36,630 bases of DNA from assembly GCA_024644725.1 (NCBI GenBank), contig JAHEHE010000019.1, positions 1-36,630 of the forward strand. Direction: 5' to 3'. Numbering within the stretch: position 1 is the stretch's first letter; the number at the start of each line of letters is the position of its first letter. The notes below the pieces were generated by a model that saw only the letters and a list, made by a program, of their open reading frames with translations, had not been told where the DNA came from and ran no database searches. Made by a program: the position numbers and the translations under genes. Origin of the DNA: Flavobacteriaceae bacterium (lineage in GTDB: Bacteria > Bacteroidota > Bacteroidia > Flavobacteriales > Flavobacteriaceae). Shown piece after piece: positions 24,475 through 34,592 of this stretch.

Positions 24475-26043
24475 ATGAGTACCCTAGTGAATCAACAGAA
24501 AATAAACGAGCTCATTGAGAAAAGAGCTCAGGCCCGAATGGGTGGTGGGGAGAAGAGGATTGAATCTCAGCATGCCAAAGGGAAACTGACGGCCAGGGAG
24601 CGGATCGAGCTGCTGCTGGACGACGACAGTTTCGAAGAATTTGACATGTTCGTGACCCACAGAACCAAGTCATTTGGACTTGACAAACAGAAGATACTCT
24701 CCGATGGGGTTGTCACCGGACACGGAACCATTGACGGAAGGATCGTCTACGTGTTCTCGCAGGATTTCACGGTATTCGGAGGGTCCCTTTCAGAGACCTA
24801 TGCCCTGAAGATCTGCAAGATCATGGACATGGCGATGAAGGTCGGAGCACCCGTAATCGGTCTCAACGATAGCGGGGGAGCCCGGATTCAGGAAGGCGTG
24901 CGATCCCTTGCGGGATACGCAGAGATCTTCCAGAGAAACATCATGGCTTCCGGAGTGATTCCTCAGATATCTTCTATTTTAGGTCCTTGCGCCGGGGGTG
25001 CGGTATATTCTCCAGCATTAACCGATTTCACCATCATGACCGACCAGACCAGCTACATGTTCGTAACCGGGCCAAAGGTGGTTGAAACGGTTACAGGGGA
25101 GGTCGTCAGCACCGAAGAACTGGGAGGGGCTCACATCCATTCGACCAAATCCGGGGTGTCACACTTCTTGTCGGAAAATGATGAAGAGAATATCCTTCTC
25201 GTCAGAAAACTACTCAGTTATTTGCCTTCGAACAACCTGGAAGATCCCCCTATCATTCATTGTGAGGATCCGATCGATCGTCTCGAGGACGTTTTGAACG
25301 AGTTCATCCCTGAAAATCCCAACATGCCCTATGACATGGTCAATGTAATTTCAACGATCACGGACCACGGTGAGTTCATGGAGGTGCATCGCAACTACGC
25401 GAGAAATATTGTTGTCGGTTTTGCACGATTCAACGGAAGACCCGTTGGAATTGTGGCCAATCAACCCAAATACTACGCCGGGGTTCTCGACATCGAAGCC
25501 TCGCGCAAAGCAGCCCGTTTCGTCAGGTTCTGCGATGCTTTCAACATCCCGATCGTGACACTTGTCGACGTGCCCGGGTTCCTGCCCGGAACAGGGCAGG
25601 AATACGGTGGTATCATTCTTCACGGAGCGAAACTCCTGTTTGCCTATGGAGAGGCCACGGTGCCGAAGGTGACCATTACGTTGAGAAAATCCTATGGTGG
25701 GGCCCACGATGTGATGAGCTGTAAACAGCTGCGCGGAGATCTCAATTACGCCTGGCCAACCGCCGAAATAGCGGTCATGGGAGCTAAGGGAGCGGTAGAG
25801 GTCCTGGAAGGTCGAAACATTCGAAAGATCGATGACGCCGAAGAGAAAAGCGAATACATCAAGGAAAAAGAAGACGAGTATACCCACAGGTTTGCCAACC
25901 CTTACCAGGCGGCGAAATACGGGTTCATTGACGACGTGATCGAACCGAGAAACACACGTTTCCGGATCATCCGGGCTCTGGAGCTTCTCGCCAATAAAAA
26001 GGAAGTGAACCCTCCGAAAAAACACTCAAATATCCCGTTGTAA
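24475..26043 (+). CDS. mmdA: Acyl-CoA carboxyltransferase subunit, methylmalonyl-CoA decarboxylase alpha / propionyl-CoA carboxylase beta type
   Basis: 522 residues. The frame is open from 24385, overlapping mce, but the ATG at 24475 ([17 protein letters not shown]) matches the family start. Two crotonase-fold halves are visible: the N-half [19 protein letters not shown] and the C-half [22 protein letters not shown] with SYGGAHDVM. It transfers CO2 between biotin and propionyl-CoA/methylmalonyl-CoA. The next genes are the gamma, biotin-carrier and beta subunits of a Na+ pump decarboxylase, and no biotin carboxylase is present, so the decarboxylase assignment is favoured over an ATP-dependent carboxylase. 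It ends in TAATG, overlapping the next gene by one base. Confidence 0.9.
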   Translation: MSTLVNQQKINELIEKRAQARMGGGEKRIESQHAKGKLTARERIELLLDDDSFEEFDMFVTHRTKSFGLDKQKILSDGVVTGHGTIDGRIVYVFSQDFTVFGGSLSETYALKICKIMDMAMKVGAPVIGLNDSGGARIQEGVRSLAGYAEIFQRNIMASGVIPQISSILGPCAGGAVYSPALTDFTIMTDQTSYMFVTGPKVVETVTGEVVSTEELGGAHIHSTKSGVSHFLSENDEENILLVRKLLSYLPSNNLEDPPIIHCEDPIDRLEDVLNEFIPENPNMPYDMVNVISTITDHGEFMEVHRNYARNIVVGFARFNGRPVGIVANQPKYYAGVLDIEASRKAARFVRFCDAFNIPIVTLVDVPGFLPGTGQEYGGIILHGAKLLFAYGEATVPKVTITLRKSYGGAHDVMSCKQLRGDLNYAWPTAEIAVMGAKGAVEVLEGRNIRKIDDAEEKSEYIKEKEDEYTHRFANPYQAAKYGFIDDVIEPRNTRFRIIRALELLANKKEVNPPKKHSNIPL

Positions 26044-26405
26044 TGATCTCAAACATTTTTAACATCAGCCGGATCAACGAAGGATACCTCATTCTGTTTT
26101 CAGGACTGGTGATCGTCTTCAGTGCCCTTTTGCTGTTGTCGGTGTTCTTCAAATACGGCCTGCCCTTTCTTTTGTACATCTACAGGATCCTCATCAAAGG
26201 TCCTGACAAAAAGATCAGCGACATACAAATCGACTCGGACCGCAGGTTCACAGGTGAAGAAGCTGCCGCCATTGCAGCAGCGCTTCAAATTTACCTCAAT
26301 GAGCAGCATGACATCGAGAACCCGATACTTACGATCAAACAGGCGAAAAAGTCGTATTCGCCCTGGAGCTCTAAGATTTACGGCACACAGAATCGCGTGA
26401 AATAG
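26043..26405 (+). CDS. mmdD: OadG-type gamma subunit of a Na+-translocating decarboxylase
   Basis: 120 residues. An N-terminal membrane helix (about 15-45, LILFSGLVIVFSALLLLSVF) is followed by a polar cytoplasmic part with RRFTGEEAAAIAAALQIYLNEQ and a basic end. This is the architecture of OadG/MmdD, which anchors the soluble carboxyltransferase to the membrane beta subunit. Identification rests on architecture and neighbours as much as sequence. It begins within the mmdA stop (TAATG) and the biotin carrier gene follows 15 bases later. Confidence 0.8.
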   Translation: MISNIFNISRINEGYLILFSGLVIVFSALLLLSVFFKYGLPFLLYIYRILIKGPDKKISDIQIDSDRRFTGEEAAAIAAALQIYLNEQHDIENPILTIKQAKKSYSPWSSKIYGTQNRVK

Positions 26406-26420
26406 TGAAAAAAGAACCAC

Positions 26421-26840
26421 ATGAAATCGTTTAAATTCAAAATACACAACAACAACTACCGGGTTCATCTCATCTCCCACCAGGACAATGTGATCGACCT
26501 TGAAGTCAACGGAACCAAGTATGAGGTCCACCTCGAGCAAGAGGTCAAGAAATCGAAGACTCCGACTCTTGTTCGCTCGGCGTCCAAGCGACCTGTAGAG
26601 CCTCTCAAGGTAAGCCCCAAGGCCAAGAAGATGAAAGTTCTTGCCCCTATTCCCGGCGTCGTCCTTGAAGTGGATGTCAAAGTCGGCGATACGGTCAAAA
26701 AAGGAGATCGATTGCTTCTTCTCGAAGCCATGAAAATGGAAAACAACATCGTTGCCGAAAAAGAAGGAACCGTGAACGCCATTCATGTCAGCAAGGATCA
26801 GAAGGTCCTCGAAAACGAACTCATGATCGAACTGGAATAA
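26421..26840 (+). CDS. mmdC: Biotin carboxyl carrier subunit
   Basis: 139 residues. The C-terminal half (about 68-139) is a biotinyl domain with the acceptor lysine K105 in EAMKMEN, preceded by VLAPIPGVVLEVDVKVGD and followed by GTVNAIHV. The linker at 45-70 is rich in Lys, Pro and Ala (VRSASKRPVEPLKVSPKAKK), a typical flexible swing arm. An N-terminal beta-rich part (1-40) is present. It carries CO2 as carboxybiotin from the carboxyltransferase to the membrane beta subunit. The beta gene starts 12 bases downstream. Confidence 0.93.
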   Translation: MKSFKFKIHNNNYRVHLISHQDNVIDLEVNGTKYEVHLEQEVKKSKTPTLVRSASKRPVEPLKVSPKAKKMKVLAPIPGVVLEVDVKVGDTVKKGDRLLLLEAMKMENNIVAEKEGTVNAIHVSKDQKVLENELMIELE

Positions 26841-26852
26841 ATCACAGAACTC

Positions 26853-28178
26853 ATGAAAAAACTACTTGTTGTTTTCGGAACCCTCATCCTGCTGCTGCTG
26901 TTACAGCCCCTGCTCGGCCTGGGAAATCCTTTTGAATCGGATCAACTGGCCCTGGCCAGTGAATCAGGGACCAGCCTTGTTTCTGAATACGGAGAAACTT
27001 TTGACGACGCGTTTGACGGGCTCCGCCAATTCTACGCCTATACCGGATTCTCCAATGCTACCTTGGGTCACATTGTGATGATCATCATTGGAATCATCTT
27101 CATTTACCTGGCGATCAAATTTGACTATGAGCCGTTGTTGCTCATCCCGATCGGGGCCGGTGTCATCCTGGGAAACATTCCCTTTGTAGCGGGCAACCAA
27201 ACAGGGATCTACGAAAGCGGATCTGTTTTGAACTACCTCTACTTCGGTGTGGTCAAAGGGATCTATCCCCCATTGATCTTCCTGGGCATCGGTGCCATGA
27301 CCGACTTCTCGTCTCTGATCGCCAACCCGAAGCTCATGCTGCTGGGGGCCGCTGCTCAAATTGGGGTCTTTGCCACCTTCCTTGGGGCGCTTTATCTAGG
27401 TTTTCAGTTGCCTGAGGCCGGAGCCATTGGCATCATCGGGGGAGCCGACGGACCTACGGCGATCTTCCTTTCGTCCAAACTGGCCAATGGGATCAACATC
27501 CTTGCCGACGGAACAACGGTCAAGAACCTCATCGGACCCATCGCGATTGCCGCGTATTCCTACATGGCTCTTGTACCGGTGATCCAACCTCCCCTGATGC
27601 GATTGCTGACCAGCAAAAGAGAGCGCCTGATCCGCATGAAACCGCCAAGGGCAGTGAGCCAAAAGGAGAAAAGGATCTTCCCGGTCGTTGCTTTATTATT
27701 GACTACCTTTATTGCACCGAGCGCCCTGCCGCTTCTCGGAATGTTGTTCTTTGGAAATTTATTGAAAGAATCCGGTCGTACCGAAAGACTTGCCGATACG
27801 GCACGGACCAAACTGATCGACATCGTGACGATTTTGCTGGGTGTGACAGTTGGAGCCTCGACACAGGCTGACATCTTTATCACGAAAGACTCGCTGATGA
27901 TCTTCGGTCTCGGGGCCATCTCTTTCGTCATTGCAACTATGGGAGGCCTTCTGTTCGCCAAATTCATGAATCTGTTCCTCAAAGGAGAGAACAAACTGAA
28001 CCCGCTTATCGGGGCAGCGGGGGTTTCCGCGGTTCCCGACAGCGCGAGGGTGGTTAACGCAGAGGCACTGAAATCGGATCCTCACAATTATCTGCTCATG
28101 CACGCCATGGCACCGAATGTTTCGGGAGTCATCGGCTCGGCCATTGCAGCAGGTATTATACTGAGCTTTCTCGGATAA
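26853..28178 (+). CDS. mmdB: Na+-translocating decarboxylase beta subunit
   Basis: 441 residues, about 11 membrane helices, OadB/MmdB/GcdB family. This subunit decarboxylates carboxybiotin and exports Na+. The key motif GGADGPT (196-202) holds D199, which matches the essential Asp203 of Klebsiella OadB. N383 and S392 in LNPLIGAAGVSAVPDSARVVN keep the nine-residue spacing of Asn373 and Ser382. VGASTQADIFITKDSLMI and the C-terminal HAMAPNVSGVIGSAI are also conserved. The N terminus has an extra hydrophobic segment and a polar loop (25-60). The last six codons, including the stop, are followed by an 18-base near-duplicate of themselves (see findings). Confidence 0.95.
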   Translation: MKKLLVVFGTLILLLLLQPLLGLGNPFESDQLALASESGTSLVSEYGETFDDAFDGLRQFYAYTGFSNATLGHIVMIIIGIIFIYLAIKFDYEPLLLIPIGAGVILGNIPFVAGNQTGIYESGSVLNYLYFGVVKGIYPPLIFLGIGAMTDFSSLIANPKLMLLGAAAQIGVFATFLGALYLGFQLPEAGAIGIIGGADGPTAIFLSSKLANGINILADGTTVKNLIGPIAIAAYSYMALVPVIQPPLMRLLTSKRERLIRMKPPRAVSQKEKRIFPVVALLLTTFIAPSALPLLGMLFFGNLLKESGRTERLADTARTKLIDIVTILLGVTVGASTQADIFITKDSLMIFGLGAISFVIATMGGLLFAKFMNLFLKGENKLNPLIGAAGVSAVPDSARVVNAEALKSDPHNYLLMHAMAPNVSGVIGSAIAAGIILSFLG

Positions 28179-28247
28179 CTGAGATTTCTCGGAAAAATGA
28201 ATAACAAACTAAAAAAATAAAATCTCAATCAAGAAAAATAAATTAAG

Positions 28248-29540
28248 ATGAAAATACCGAATATAATGTCTGCGGAAGAGGCCATCAAATTGATCAAATC
28301 TGGCGACCGCGTTTTGATTCAAGGAGCCTCAGCCACTCCCCAAACTTTGGTCAGAGCCATGGTGGCGAGGGCCCCCGAATTAAAGGGAGTTGAAATCGTG
28401 CATTTGCACACAGAAGGTGAATGCGGTTACATCGCTGAAGAATTGAGAGAGAGCTTCCATACCAACGCCTTCTTTATTGGTGGAAACGTCCGTAAGATGG
28501 TTGGCGTCACAGTGGATTACATTCCGATCTTTCTGAGTGACATCCCCAGTCTTTTTCGCCAGGGATTCATGGACCTCGATGTGGTTTTGGTCAACGTCTC
28601 ACCTCCCGACCGACATGGTTTCTGCTCTCTGGGAGTGTCTGTTGACATCGTTGTGGCTGCCATCGAGAAAGGCAAGAAAGTCATCGCGCAGATCAACAAT
28701 AAAATGCCAAGAACTCTGGGAGACGGGATCGTTCATTTCAATAATTTCGACGCCTGTGTCCTGGTGGATGAGGATCTTCAGGAAATGAAACTGGTCAATC
28801 CGACTGATGCGGAGATCGAAATCGGTAAAAACATTGCTGAAATTATCGAAGACGGTTCCACCCTCCAAATGGGAATCGGAGGAATCCCGAATGCTGTATT
28901 GCGCTATCTCAACAACCACAAAAACCTGGGGGTACACACCGAGATGTTCTCTGAAGGAATCGTTGACCTGGTTGAAAAAGGCATCGTGAACGGTTCTCAG
29001 AAAACAGTCAACCCGTATAAGATCGTTTCCGGATTTGCCATGGGTACACGACGTCTCTACGATTTCATGGATGACAATGCGGAGATCGAAATGAGAGACA
29101 TCGCCTATGTCAATGACACGGCCATTATTCGTCAGAATCCAAAAGTGACAGCGATCAATTCAGCGATTGAAATCGACATGACCGGACAGGTTTGTGCTGA
29201 CTCCATAGGCCTGAGAATGTTCTCGGGAGTAGGAGGACAGATGGATTTCATGAGAGGAGCCGCCCTTTCTAAAGGTGGAAAGCCTATCATTGCCATTACC
29301 TCAACGACAGCAAAAGGCCTGAGTAAAATTGTTCCCTCGCTGAAAAGAGGAGCCGGGGTCGTCACCACCCGCGCACACGCCCGCTATGTGGCCACAGAAT
29401 ACGGTGTGGCTGAACTGTTTGGAAAGAACCTCAAGCAGCGCGCCCACTCCCTGAGAGATATTTCGCATCCGGATCACCGCGAAGAAATTGACAAGGCGAT
29501 ACACGAAAGATTTGGAAGCAGCCTGGTTCCGGTAAAATAG
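28248..29540 (+). CDS. Acetyl-CoA hydrolase/transferase family CoA-transferase (candidate succinyl/propionyl-CoA:acetate CoA-transferase)
   Basis: 430 residues, class I CoA-transferase of the Cat1/butyryl-CoA:acetate type. The catalytic glutamate is E232 in LGVHTEMFSEG, and LQMGIGGIPNAVLRYL (206-221) and the GVGGQMDFMRGA loop with TSTTAKGLSKIVP are the CoA-binding segments. It moves CoA between an acyl-CoA and a free acid without ATP. Lying between the decarboxylase and the mutase genes, the likely pair is succinate/propionyl-CoA or succinate/acetyl-CoA. The exact substrates cannot be read from sequence. It starts 69 bases after mmdB. Confidence 0.88.
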   Translation: MKIPNIMSAEEAIKLIKSGDRVLIQGASATPQTLVRAMVARAPELKGVEIVHLHTEGECGYIAEELRESFHTNAFFIGGNVRKMVGVTVDYIPIFLSDIPSLFRQGFMDLDVVLVNVSPPDRHGFCSLGVSVDIVVAAIEKGKKVIAQINNKMPRTLGDGIVHFNNFDACVLVDEDLQEMKLVNPTDAEIEIGKNIAEIIEDGSTLQMGIGGIPNAVLRYLNNHKNLGVHTEMFSEGIVDLVEKGIVNGSQKTVNPYKIVSGFAMGTRRLYDFMDDNAEIEMRDIAYVNDTAIIRQNPKVTAINSAIEIDMTGQVCADSIGLRMFSGVGGQMDFMRGAALSKGGKPIIAITSTTAKGLSKIVPSLKRGAGVVTTRAHARYVATEYGVAELFGKNLKQRAHSLRDISHPDHREEIDKAIHERFGSSLVPVK

Positions 29541-29559
29541 TGGCCTGCCAATAGATATG

Positions 29560-29585
29560 TGCCGGGGAATAAAAATGTCCCGGTA
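29560..29585 (+). other. Hairpin in the gap between the CoA-transferase gene and mutA
   Basis: TGCCGGGG and TCCCGGTA can pair over 8 positions (two G-U) around a 10-base A-rich loop, ending 27 bases before the mutA ATG. There is no T run, so it is not an intrinsic terminator. It may be a stability or processing element. Confidence 0.4.
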
Positions 29586-29612
29586 AATGAATACTTGTAT
29601 AATTAGAGAGTT

Positions 29613-31436
29613 ATGAGCGATAAAGTCAACAGAAAACGATTATTCTCGGAGTTTACTCCACCGAGTAAAGCCGACTGGATCGAAAAAGCCAAAGCTGATT
29701 TAAAAGGGGCAGACTTCAACAAAAGACTGGTGTGGAAGAATTTGAACGATGTTGAAGTACAACCCTTTTACACCCTGGAGGAAAGAAAGTCCACCTTGCC
29801 AGACAGCGGATGGAATGAATTGGAAGTGATCAATTACCGAAGGATCCTTCGTCATCAGAAAAACAAGAACCAACTTGCCCAGAAGGCTCTGGCCGAAGGT
29901 ATGACCGGAATCCTGTTCGAGGTAGGCACCTCAGACAACCTGGAGGATTTGATGCAGGGACTCAACCCCGAAGAACAAGTTATTTCCTTTTCCCTGGGGG
30001 AACCGGATCTGTCTTTTTGTGAGCAACTTTCGAACTATTATAAATCCCTCAATGCTGATGCCAAAGCGATTCGTGGGTATGTAGAAGTTCCATCCATAGG
30101 CAGGTACCTCACCGAGGGAATTCTCAAGGAGTCCACCCTGGATGCCCTCGCGTCATGCACAAAAACCTTTTCTCAGTACCCCAACCTGAAAACACTTGCA
30201 GTGAGCGGCAGGGAGTATCTCGATTCGGGCGCCAATCAGGTCCAGGAGATCGCCTTCACCCTCAATTCAGTAGTTCATGTGGTGGAAGAGATGAAAAAAA
30301 GAGATCTCGAAGAGACCATCATCTATCAGAACCTGCACGTGATTCTGGGAATCGGATCCGAGTATTTCGTAGAAATTGCAAAGATTCGGGCTTTTCATAG
30401 CCTGATGCATCTGGTGGCAGAAAAATACGGAGTTGAGGATCCGGGTTATGTTTTGATGGCCCGCTCTTCCATTTGGACCAAATCTGTCATGGATGCACAT
30501 ACCAACATGCTGCGGGCAACGACTGAAACCATGTCAGCTCTTCTTGGAAACTCCCAGGCGATCGAGATCGATCCATACGACAGCGAGATGGGAGATCCAG
30601 AAGATTTCTCGAGGAGGATAGCCGGCAATATTGCGACTATTCTACGCGAAGAGTCTTATTTCGGAAAGGTTCGCAATCCTGTTGACGGATCCTATTACAT
30701 CGAAAAAGTGACCGAGCAGCTCGCCGAGAATGGACTTCTGCTTTTCAAAGAAGTGGAAAAGAAAGGAGGCTTCTTCAAGGGCGTGGAAACCGAATTCATT
30801 CAAAATAAGATAGCACTGGTAAGAACAACACGAGTCAAGCTTTTGAGCCGCAGAAGAAAGGCACTTGTAGGAGTGAACAAATACCCGAATTTGATGGAAA
30901 GACTCAATCCTGAGGTTCTCTGCAAGGACATTTCTGAATCCAGTTCTAAATTACTGAAACCACGGCGGGCCGGACTCGAATTGGAGGTCATCCGGTCGAA
31001 AACGGAAGCTTTCGTTGCCGATCGGGGCTATCGCCCTGTCGTCGAATTCGCGAGTTTTGGAAACTTGGCCATGAGAAAGGCCCGGGCCGGATTCGCCTTT
31101 GACTTCCTCGGGGTGGGAGGCTACGAAATGGAAGAGGAAAAATCATATTCCTCTGCGAAAATCGCCGCTGAAACCAGCGCGTCTTCGTCCAGTGACATTG
31201 TTGTCATCTGCAGCTCGGACCAGGATTATGTCGATTCTGCGCTTGAGTTTGTCAAAACCTTTAGGGCCATCAATACGAATAAGGTCCTTATCCTGGCCGG
31301 TTGCCCGGATAGTGTCATGGAGAAATTGAAAGATGCAGGATTGGATACATGCATTCACATGCGCTCTGACATCCTGGACACGCTGGAATTCATTCACAAT
31401 AAGATTAGCAAAACATCAAAAACTTTGAAGATATGA
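29613..31436 (+). CDS. mutA: Methylmalonyl-CoA mutase small (beta) subunit
   Basis: 607 residues. It has a TIM-barrel mutase domain and a C-terminal Rossmann-like domain, but lacks the B12-binding DxHxxG motif, as expected for the non-catalytic subunit of the heterodimer. [21 protein letters not shown] at the N terminus, [41 protein letters not shown] and [20 protein letters not shown] (each in part) match MutA. It pairs with the product of mutB, whose start overlaps its stop by 4 bases (ATGA). Confidence 0.94.
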   Translation: MSDKVNRKRLFSEFTPPSKADWIEKAKADLKGADFNKRLVWKNLNDVEVQPFYTLEERKSTLPDSGWNELEVINYRRILRHQKNKNQLAQKALAEGMTGILFEVGTSDNLEDLMQGLNPEEQVISFSLGEPDLSFCEQLSNYYKSLNADAKAIRGYVEVPSIGRYLTEGILKESTLDALASCTKTFSQYPNLKTLAVSGREYLDSGANQVQEIAFTLNSVVHVVEEMKKRDLEETIIYQNLHVILGIGSEYFVEIAKIRAFHSLMHLVAEKYGVEDPGYVLMARSSIWTKSVMDAHTNMLRATTETMSALLGNSQAIEIDPYDSEMGDPEDFSRRIAGNIATILREESYFGKVRNPVDGSYYIEKVTEQLAENGLLLFKEVEKKGGFFKGVETEFIQNKIALVRTTRVKLLSRRRKALVGVNKYPNLMERLNPEVLCKDISESSSKLLKPRRAGLELEVIRSKTEAFVADRGYRPVVEFASFGNLAMRKARAGFAFDFLGVGGYEMEEEKSYSSAKIAAETSASSSSDIVVICSSDQDYVDSALEFVKTFRAINTNKVLILAGCPDSVMEKLKDAGLDTCIHMRSDILDTLEFIHNKISKTSKTLKI

Positions 31437-33562
31437 GACCTGATTTTTCTGATTTGACACTTCAAACGAATGGGGTCCAAAAAATAGAATCCCAAAAGGA
31501 ACAGGAGAAATGGATGACCCCAGAGGGAATCCCGGTGAAGCAAAAATTCTCGAAAGAAGACTTGAAGGAGGCAGAGCACCTGGGTTTCACAGCGGGGTTG
31601 CCCCCTTTTACCAGAGGACCCTACAGCACCATGTATGTGACACGGCCCTGGACCATTCGTCAGTATGCCGGATTTTCAACCGCAGAGGAGTCCAATGCCT
31701 TCTACCGCAGAAATCTGGCCGCGGGTCAGAAAGGGCTTTCAGTGGCCTTTGACCTGGCTACCCACCGGGGCTACGATTCGGATCATCCCCGGGTGACCGG
31801 AGACGTTGGAAAAGCAGGTGTGGCGATTGATTCGGTCCTGGACATGGAAATTCTCTTCGACCAGATTCCCCTGGACAAGATGTCTGTGTCGATGACCATG
31901 AACGGGGCGGTTATCCCCATCATGGCCTTCTATATCGCAGCGGCAAAGAAGCAGGGTGTGAGCACCGACAAACTGAGCGGAACGATACAAAATGACATCC
32001 TCAAGGAGTTCATGGTCCGAAATACCTATATCTATCCGCCCCTTCCTTCGATGAAAATCATCGGAGACATCTTTGAGTACACGACGAAGAACATGCCGAA
32101 ATTCAACTCGATTTCGATCAGTGGATATCACATGCAGGAAGCAGGCGCAACCGCTGATATCGAGTTGGCCTATACCCTGGCCGACGGCTTGGAATACATC
32201 CGAACAGGACTCAAGTCAGGTCTGAAAATTGATGAGTTCGCTCCCCGACTTTCCTTTTTCTGGGCAGTTGGAATGAATCACTTTATGGAGATCGCCAAAA
32301 TGAGGGCGGCCCGAATGCTATGGGCGAAAATCATCAAGCAATTCAATCCGAAGAATCCGAAGTCCATGGCCCTGAGAACGCACAGCCAGACGTCGGGTTG
32401 GAGTCTGAGCGAACAGGATCCGTTCAACAACGTGGCGCGCACCTGCATCGAAGCGATGGCTGCCGGACTCGGAGGAACCCAATCCCTACATACGAATGCG
32501 TTAGACGAGGCGATTGCATTGCCGACCGACTTCTCAGCGCGGATTGCGAGAAACACGCAGATCTACATCCAGGAGGAGACCCAAATCACGAGATCTGTGG
32601 ATCCATGGGCCGGTTCCTATTACGTGGAATACCTGACTCAGGAGATTGCCAAGAAAGCCTGGAAGCTCATCGAAGAGGTCGAGGAGCTGGGCGGAATGGC
32701 CAAGGCCATTGAAACTGGCGTGCCAAAGATGCGCATAGAAGAGGCTTCAGCGAAAAAACAGGCCCGACTCGATTCTGGACAGGACATCCTGGTGGGCGTG
32801 AACAAGTTTCAGACCGACGAGCCCTCTGACATCGAAATCCTGGAAGTGGACAACACCTCGGTTCGAGAGTCTCAGATCGCTCGCATCAATAAGCTTAAAG
32901 CGGAGCGTGATCAAAAGGTGGTAGACAAAAAGCTCAATATGATTGAAGAATGTGCACGAACCGGTGAAGGCAACTTGCTGGAACTGGCCGTGGATGCCGC
33001 TGAGAATTTTGCAACCCTTGGAGAGATCTCGGACGCGATGGAAAAACACTTCGGTCGTCACAAGGCAGATACGCGACTGATCAGTGGCGTGTACAGCAAG
33101 GAAGTCAAACAGGACCAGACCTTTGCAGAGGCCCAGAATCTTGCCGACAAATTCGCAGAGACCGAAGGTCGCAGACCACGAGTCATGATCGCCAAAATGG
33201 GACAGGACGGGCACGACAGGGGAGCTAAAGTTGTGGCTTCCAGTTTCGCCGATCTTGGGTTTGACGTCGATATGGGACCTCTCTTCCAAACACCGGAAGA
33301 AGTAGCCAAGCAAGCCATTGAGAATGATGTGCATTTCATCGGGGCATCAAGCCTGGCAGCAGGCCACAAGACCCTGATTCCACAGCTTATCGAGGAGCTC
33401 GACAAACTCGGAAGATCAGACATCATGGTCTTTGCAGGTGGGGTCATCCCGGCCCAGGATTACGACTATCTTTACGAGAGAAAGGTAGCCGCCGTATTCG
33501 GTCCGGGTAGCGTCATAGCGGAATCGGCCATAAAAATCATGAAAATGTACCTGGCGAGCTAG
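31433..33562 (+). CDS. mutB: Methylmalonyl-CoA mutase large (alpha) subunit
   Basis: 709 residues, catalytic subunit using adenosylcobalamin to interconvert succinyl-CoA and (R)-methylmalonyl-CoA. The substrate barrel contains [33 protein letters not shown] and [19 protein letters not shown]. The C-terminal cobalamin domain has D592-G-H594-D-R-G597, giving the lower axial histidine, then SLAAGH near 640 and GG at about 669-670. Residues around 480-540 form the linker. It is the last plus-strand gene of the operon. meaB ends 19 bases away on the other strand. Confidence 0.97.
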   Translation: MRPDFSDLTLQTNGVQKIESQKEQEKWMTPEGIPVKQKFSKEDLKEAEHLGFTAGLPPFTRGPYSTMYVTRPWTIRQYAGFSTAEESNAFYRRNLAAGQKGLSVAFDLATHRGYDSDHPRVTGDVGKAGVAIDSVLDMEILFDQIPLDKMSVSMTMNGAVIPIMAFYIAAAKKQGVSTDKLSGTIQNDILKEFMVRNTYIYPPLPSMKIIGDIFEYTTKNMPKFNSISISGYHMQEAGATADIELAYTLADGLEYIRTGLKSGLKIDEFAPRLSFFWAVGMNHFMEIAKMRAARMLWAKIIKQFNPKNPKSMALRTHSQTSGWSLSEQDPFNNVARTCIEAMAAGLGGTQSLHTNALDEAIALPTDFSARIARNTQIYIQEETQITRSVDPWAGSYYVEYLTQEIAKKAWKLIEEVEELGGMAKAIETGVPKMRIEEASAKKQARLDSGQDILVGVNKFQTDEPSDIEILEVDNTSVRESQIARINKLKAERDQKVVDKKLNMIEECARTGEGNLLELAVDAAENFATLGEISDAMEKHFGRHKADTRLISGVYSKEVKQDQTFAEAQNLADKFAETEGRRPRVMIAKMGQDGHDRGAKVVASSFADLGFDVDMGPLFQTPEEVAKQAIENDVHFIGASSLAAGHKTLIPQLIEELDKLGRSDIMVFAGGVIPAQDYDYLYERKVAAVFGPGSVIAESAIKIMKMYLAS

Positions 33563-33581
33563 GCTTTAGGCAAACTAGGTA

Positions 33582-34586
33582 CTAGAGGTTATTCTTGAAT
33601 TCAGCGATAATTTTCTCCGCGGCTTTGACCGGAGATACCCTGGATTCAAGAATTTCTTTTTCCAGGTCCTGGAGACTGTCCTGAACGGCAGAACTCGAGT
33701 AAAACAGGCGACGCAACTCCTCATGAATATTGTTGTACATCCATTGGATCTGCTGTCGTTTCCTATTGTCTTCAAAATACCCGTTGCCTTCGACGAGTTT
33801 CTTGAATTCCATCATTTTAGACCAAATTTGGTCGATACCCGTATTGTCGTAGGAAGAAGCTGTTGTCACAGCCGGGGTCCAACCCGATTCGGAGGCTGGA
33901 AAAAGATGTAGCGCATTTTCGTATTGAAGCTTGGCCAACTCGCTTTTCTTGATGTTGTCACCGTCCGCTTTGTGAATGACCAGCATGTCCGCCATTTCCA
34001 TGATACCCTTTTTGATTCCCTGTAATTCATCTCCTGCCCCCGAAAGCATGAGAAGTAGGAAGAAGTCGGTCATTCCGTGAACGGCTGTCTCTGACTGTCC
34101 TACTCCTACCGTTTCAATGAGAATAACGTCATAACCCGCGGCTTCACAGAGCAACATGGTCTCACCGGTTTTGTTTGCGACACCTCCCAGGGTTTCTCCA
34201 GAAGCCGAAGGACGGATGTAGGCCTCCTCCATGGTCGTGAGCATTTCCATGCGCGTCTTGTCGCCCAAAATACTGCCCTTACTTCGCTGACTGCTCGGAT
34301 CAATTGAGAGCACCGCTACTTTATGCCCCTTTTCAATTAAATGCTTGCCGAAGGTTTCGATGAAAGTGCTTTTTCCTACCCCGGGAACCCCGGTAACCCC
34401 AATGCGAAAGGACCTGCCGGAATGCGGGAGTATCGCCTGAACGACCTCCTTGGCCAGGGCTTTGTCACTATCGAGGTTACTCTCCACAAGAGTGATAGCC
34501 CTGGACAAAAGCACCCGGTCTCCCTTCAGGATCCCTTCGATGTATTGTTCAGCAGTTAATCGACGCTTTGGCTTGTAGGCTTTCAT
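33582..34586 (-). CDS. meaB: Methylmalonyl-CoA mutase-associated GTPase (G-protein chaperone)
   Basis: 334 residues, MeaB/ArgK family P-loop GTPase. Walker A is GVPGVGKST (66-74), followed by LSIDPSSQRSKGSILGDKTRM, the ETVGVGQSE switch motif (about 158-166), and HKADGDN as the base-recognition motif. MeaB protects and reloads the cobalamin mutase, and its convergent position beside mutAB agrees. It starts 6 bases after the Bax inhibitor-1 gene and probably shares its transcript. Confidence 0.96.
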   Translation of the reverse strand: MKAYKPKRRLTAEQYIEGILKGDRVLLSRAITLVESNLDSDKALAKEVVQAILPHSGRSFRIGVTGVPGVGKSTFIETFGKHLIEKGHKVAVLSIDPSSQRSKGSILGDKTRMEMLTTMEEAYIRPSASGETLGGVANKTGETMLLCEAAGYDVILIETVGVGQSETAVHGMTDFFLLLMLSGAGDELQGIKKGIMEMADMLVIHKADGDNIKKSELAKLQYENALHLFPASESGWTPAVTTASSYDNTGIDQIWSKMMEFKKLVEGNGYFEDNRKRQQIQWMYNNIHEELRRLFYSSSAVQDSLQDLEKEILESRVSPVKAAEKIIAEFKNNL

Positions 34587-34592
34587 TTTAGA

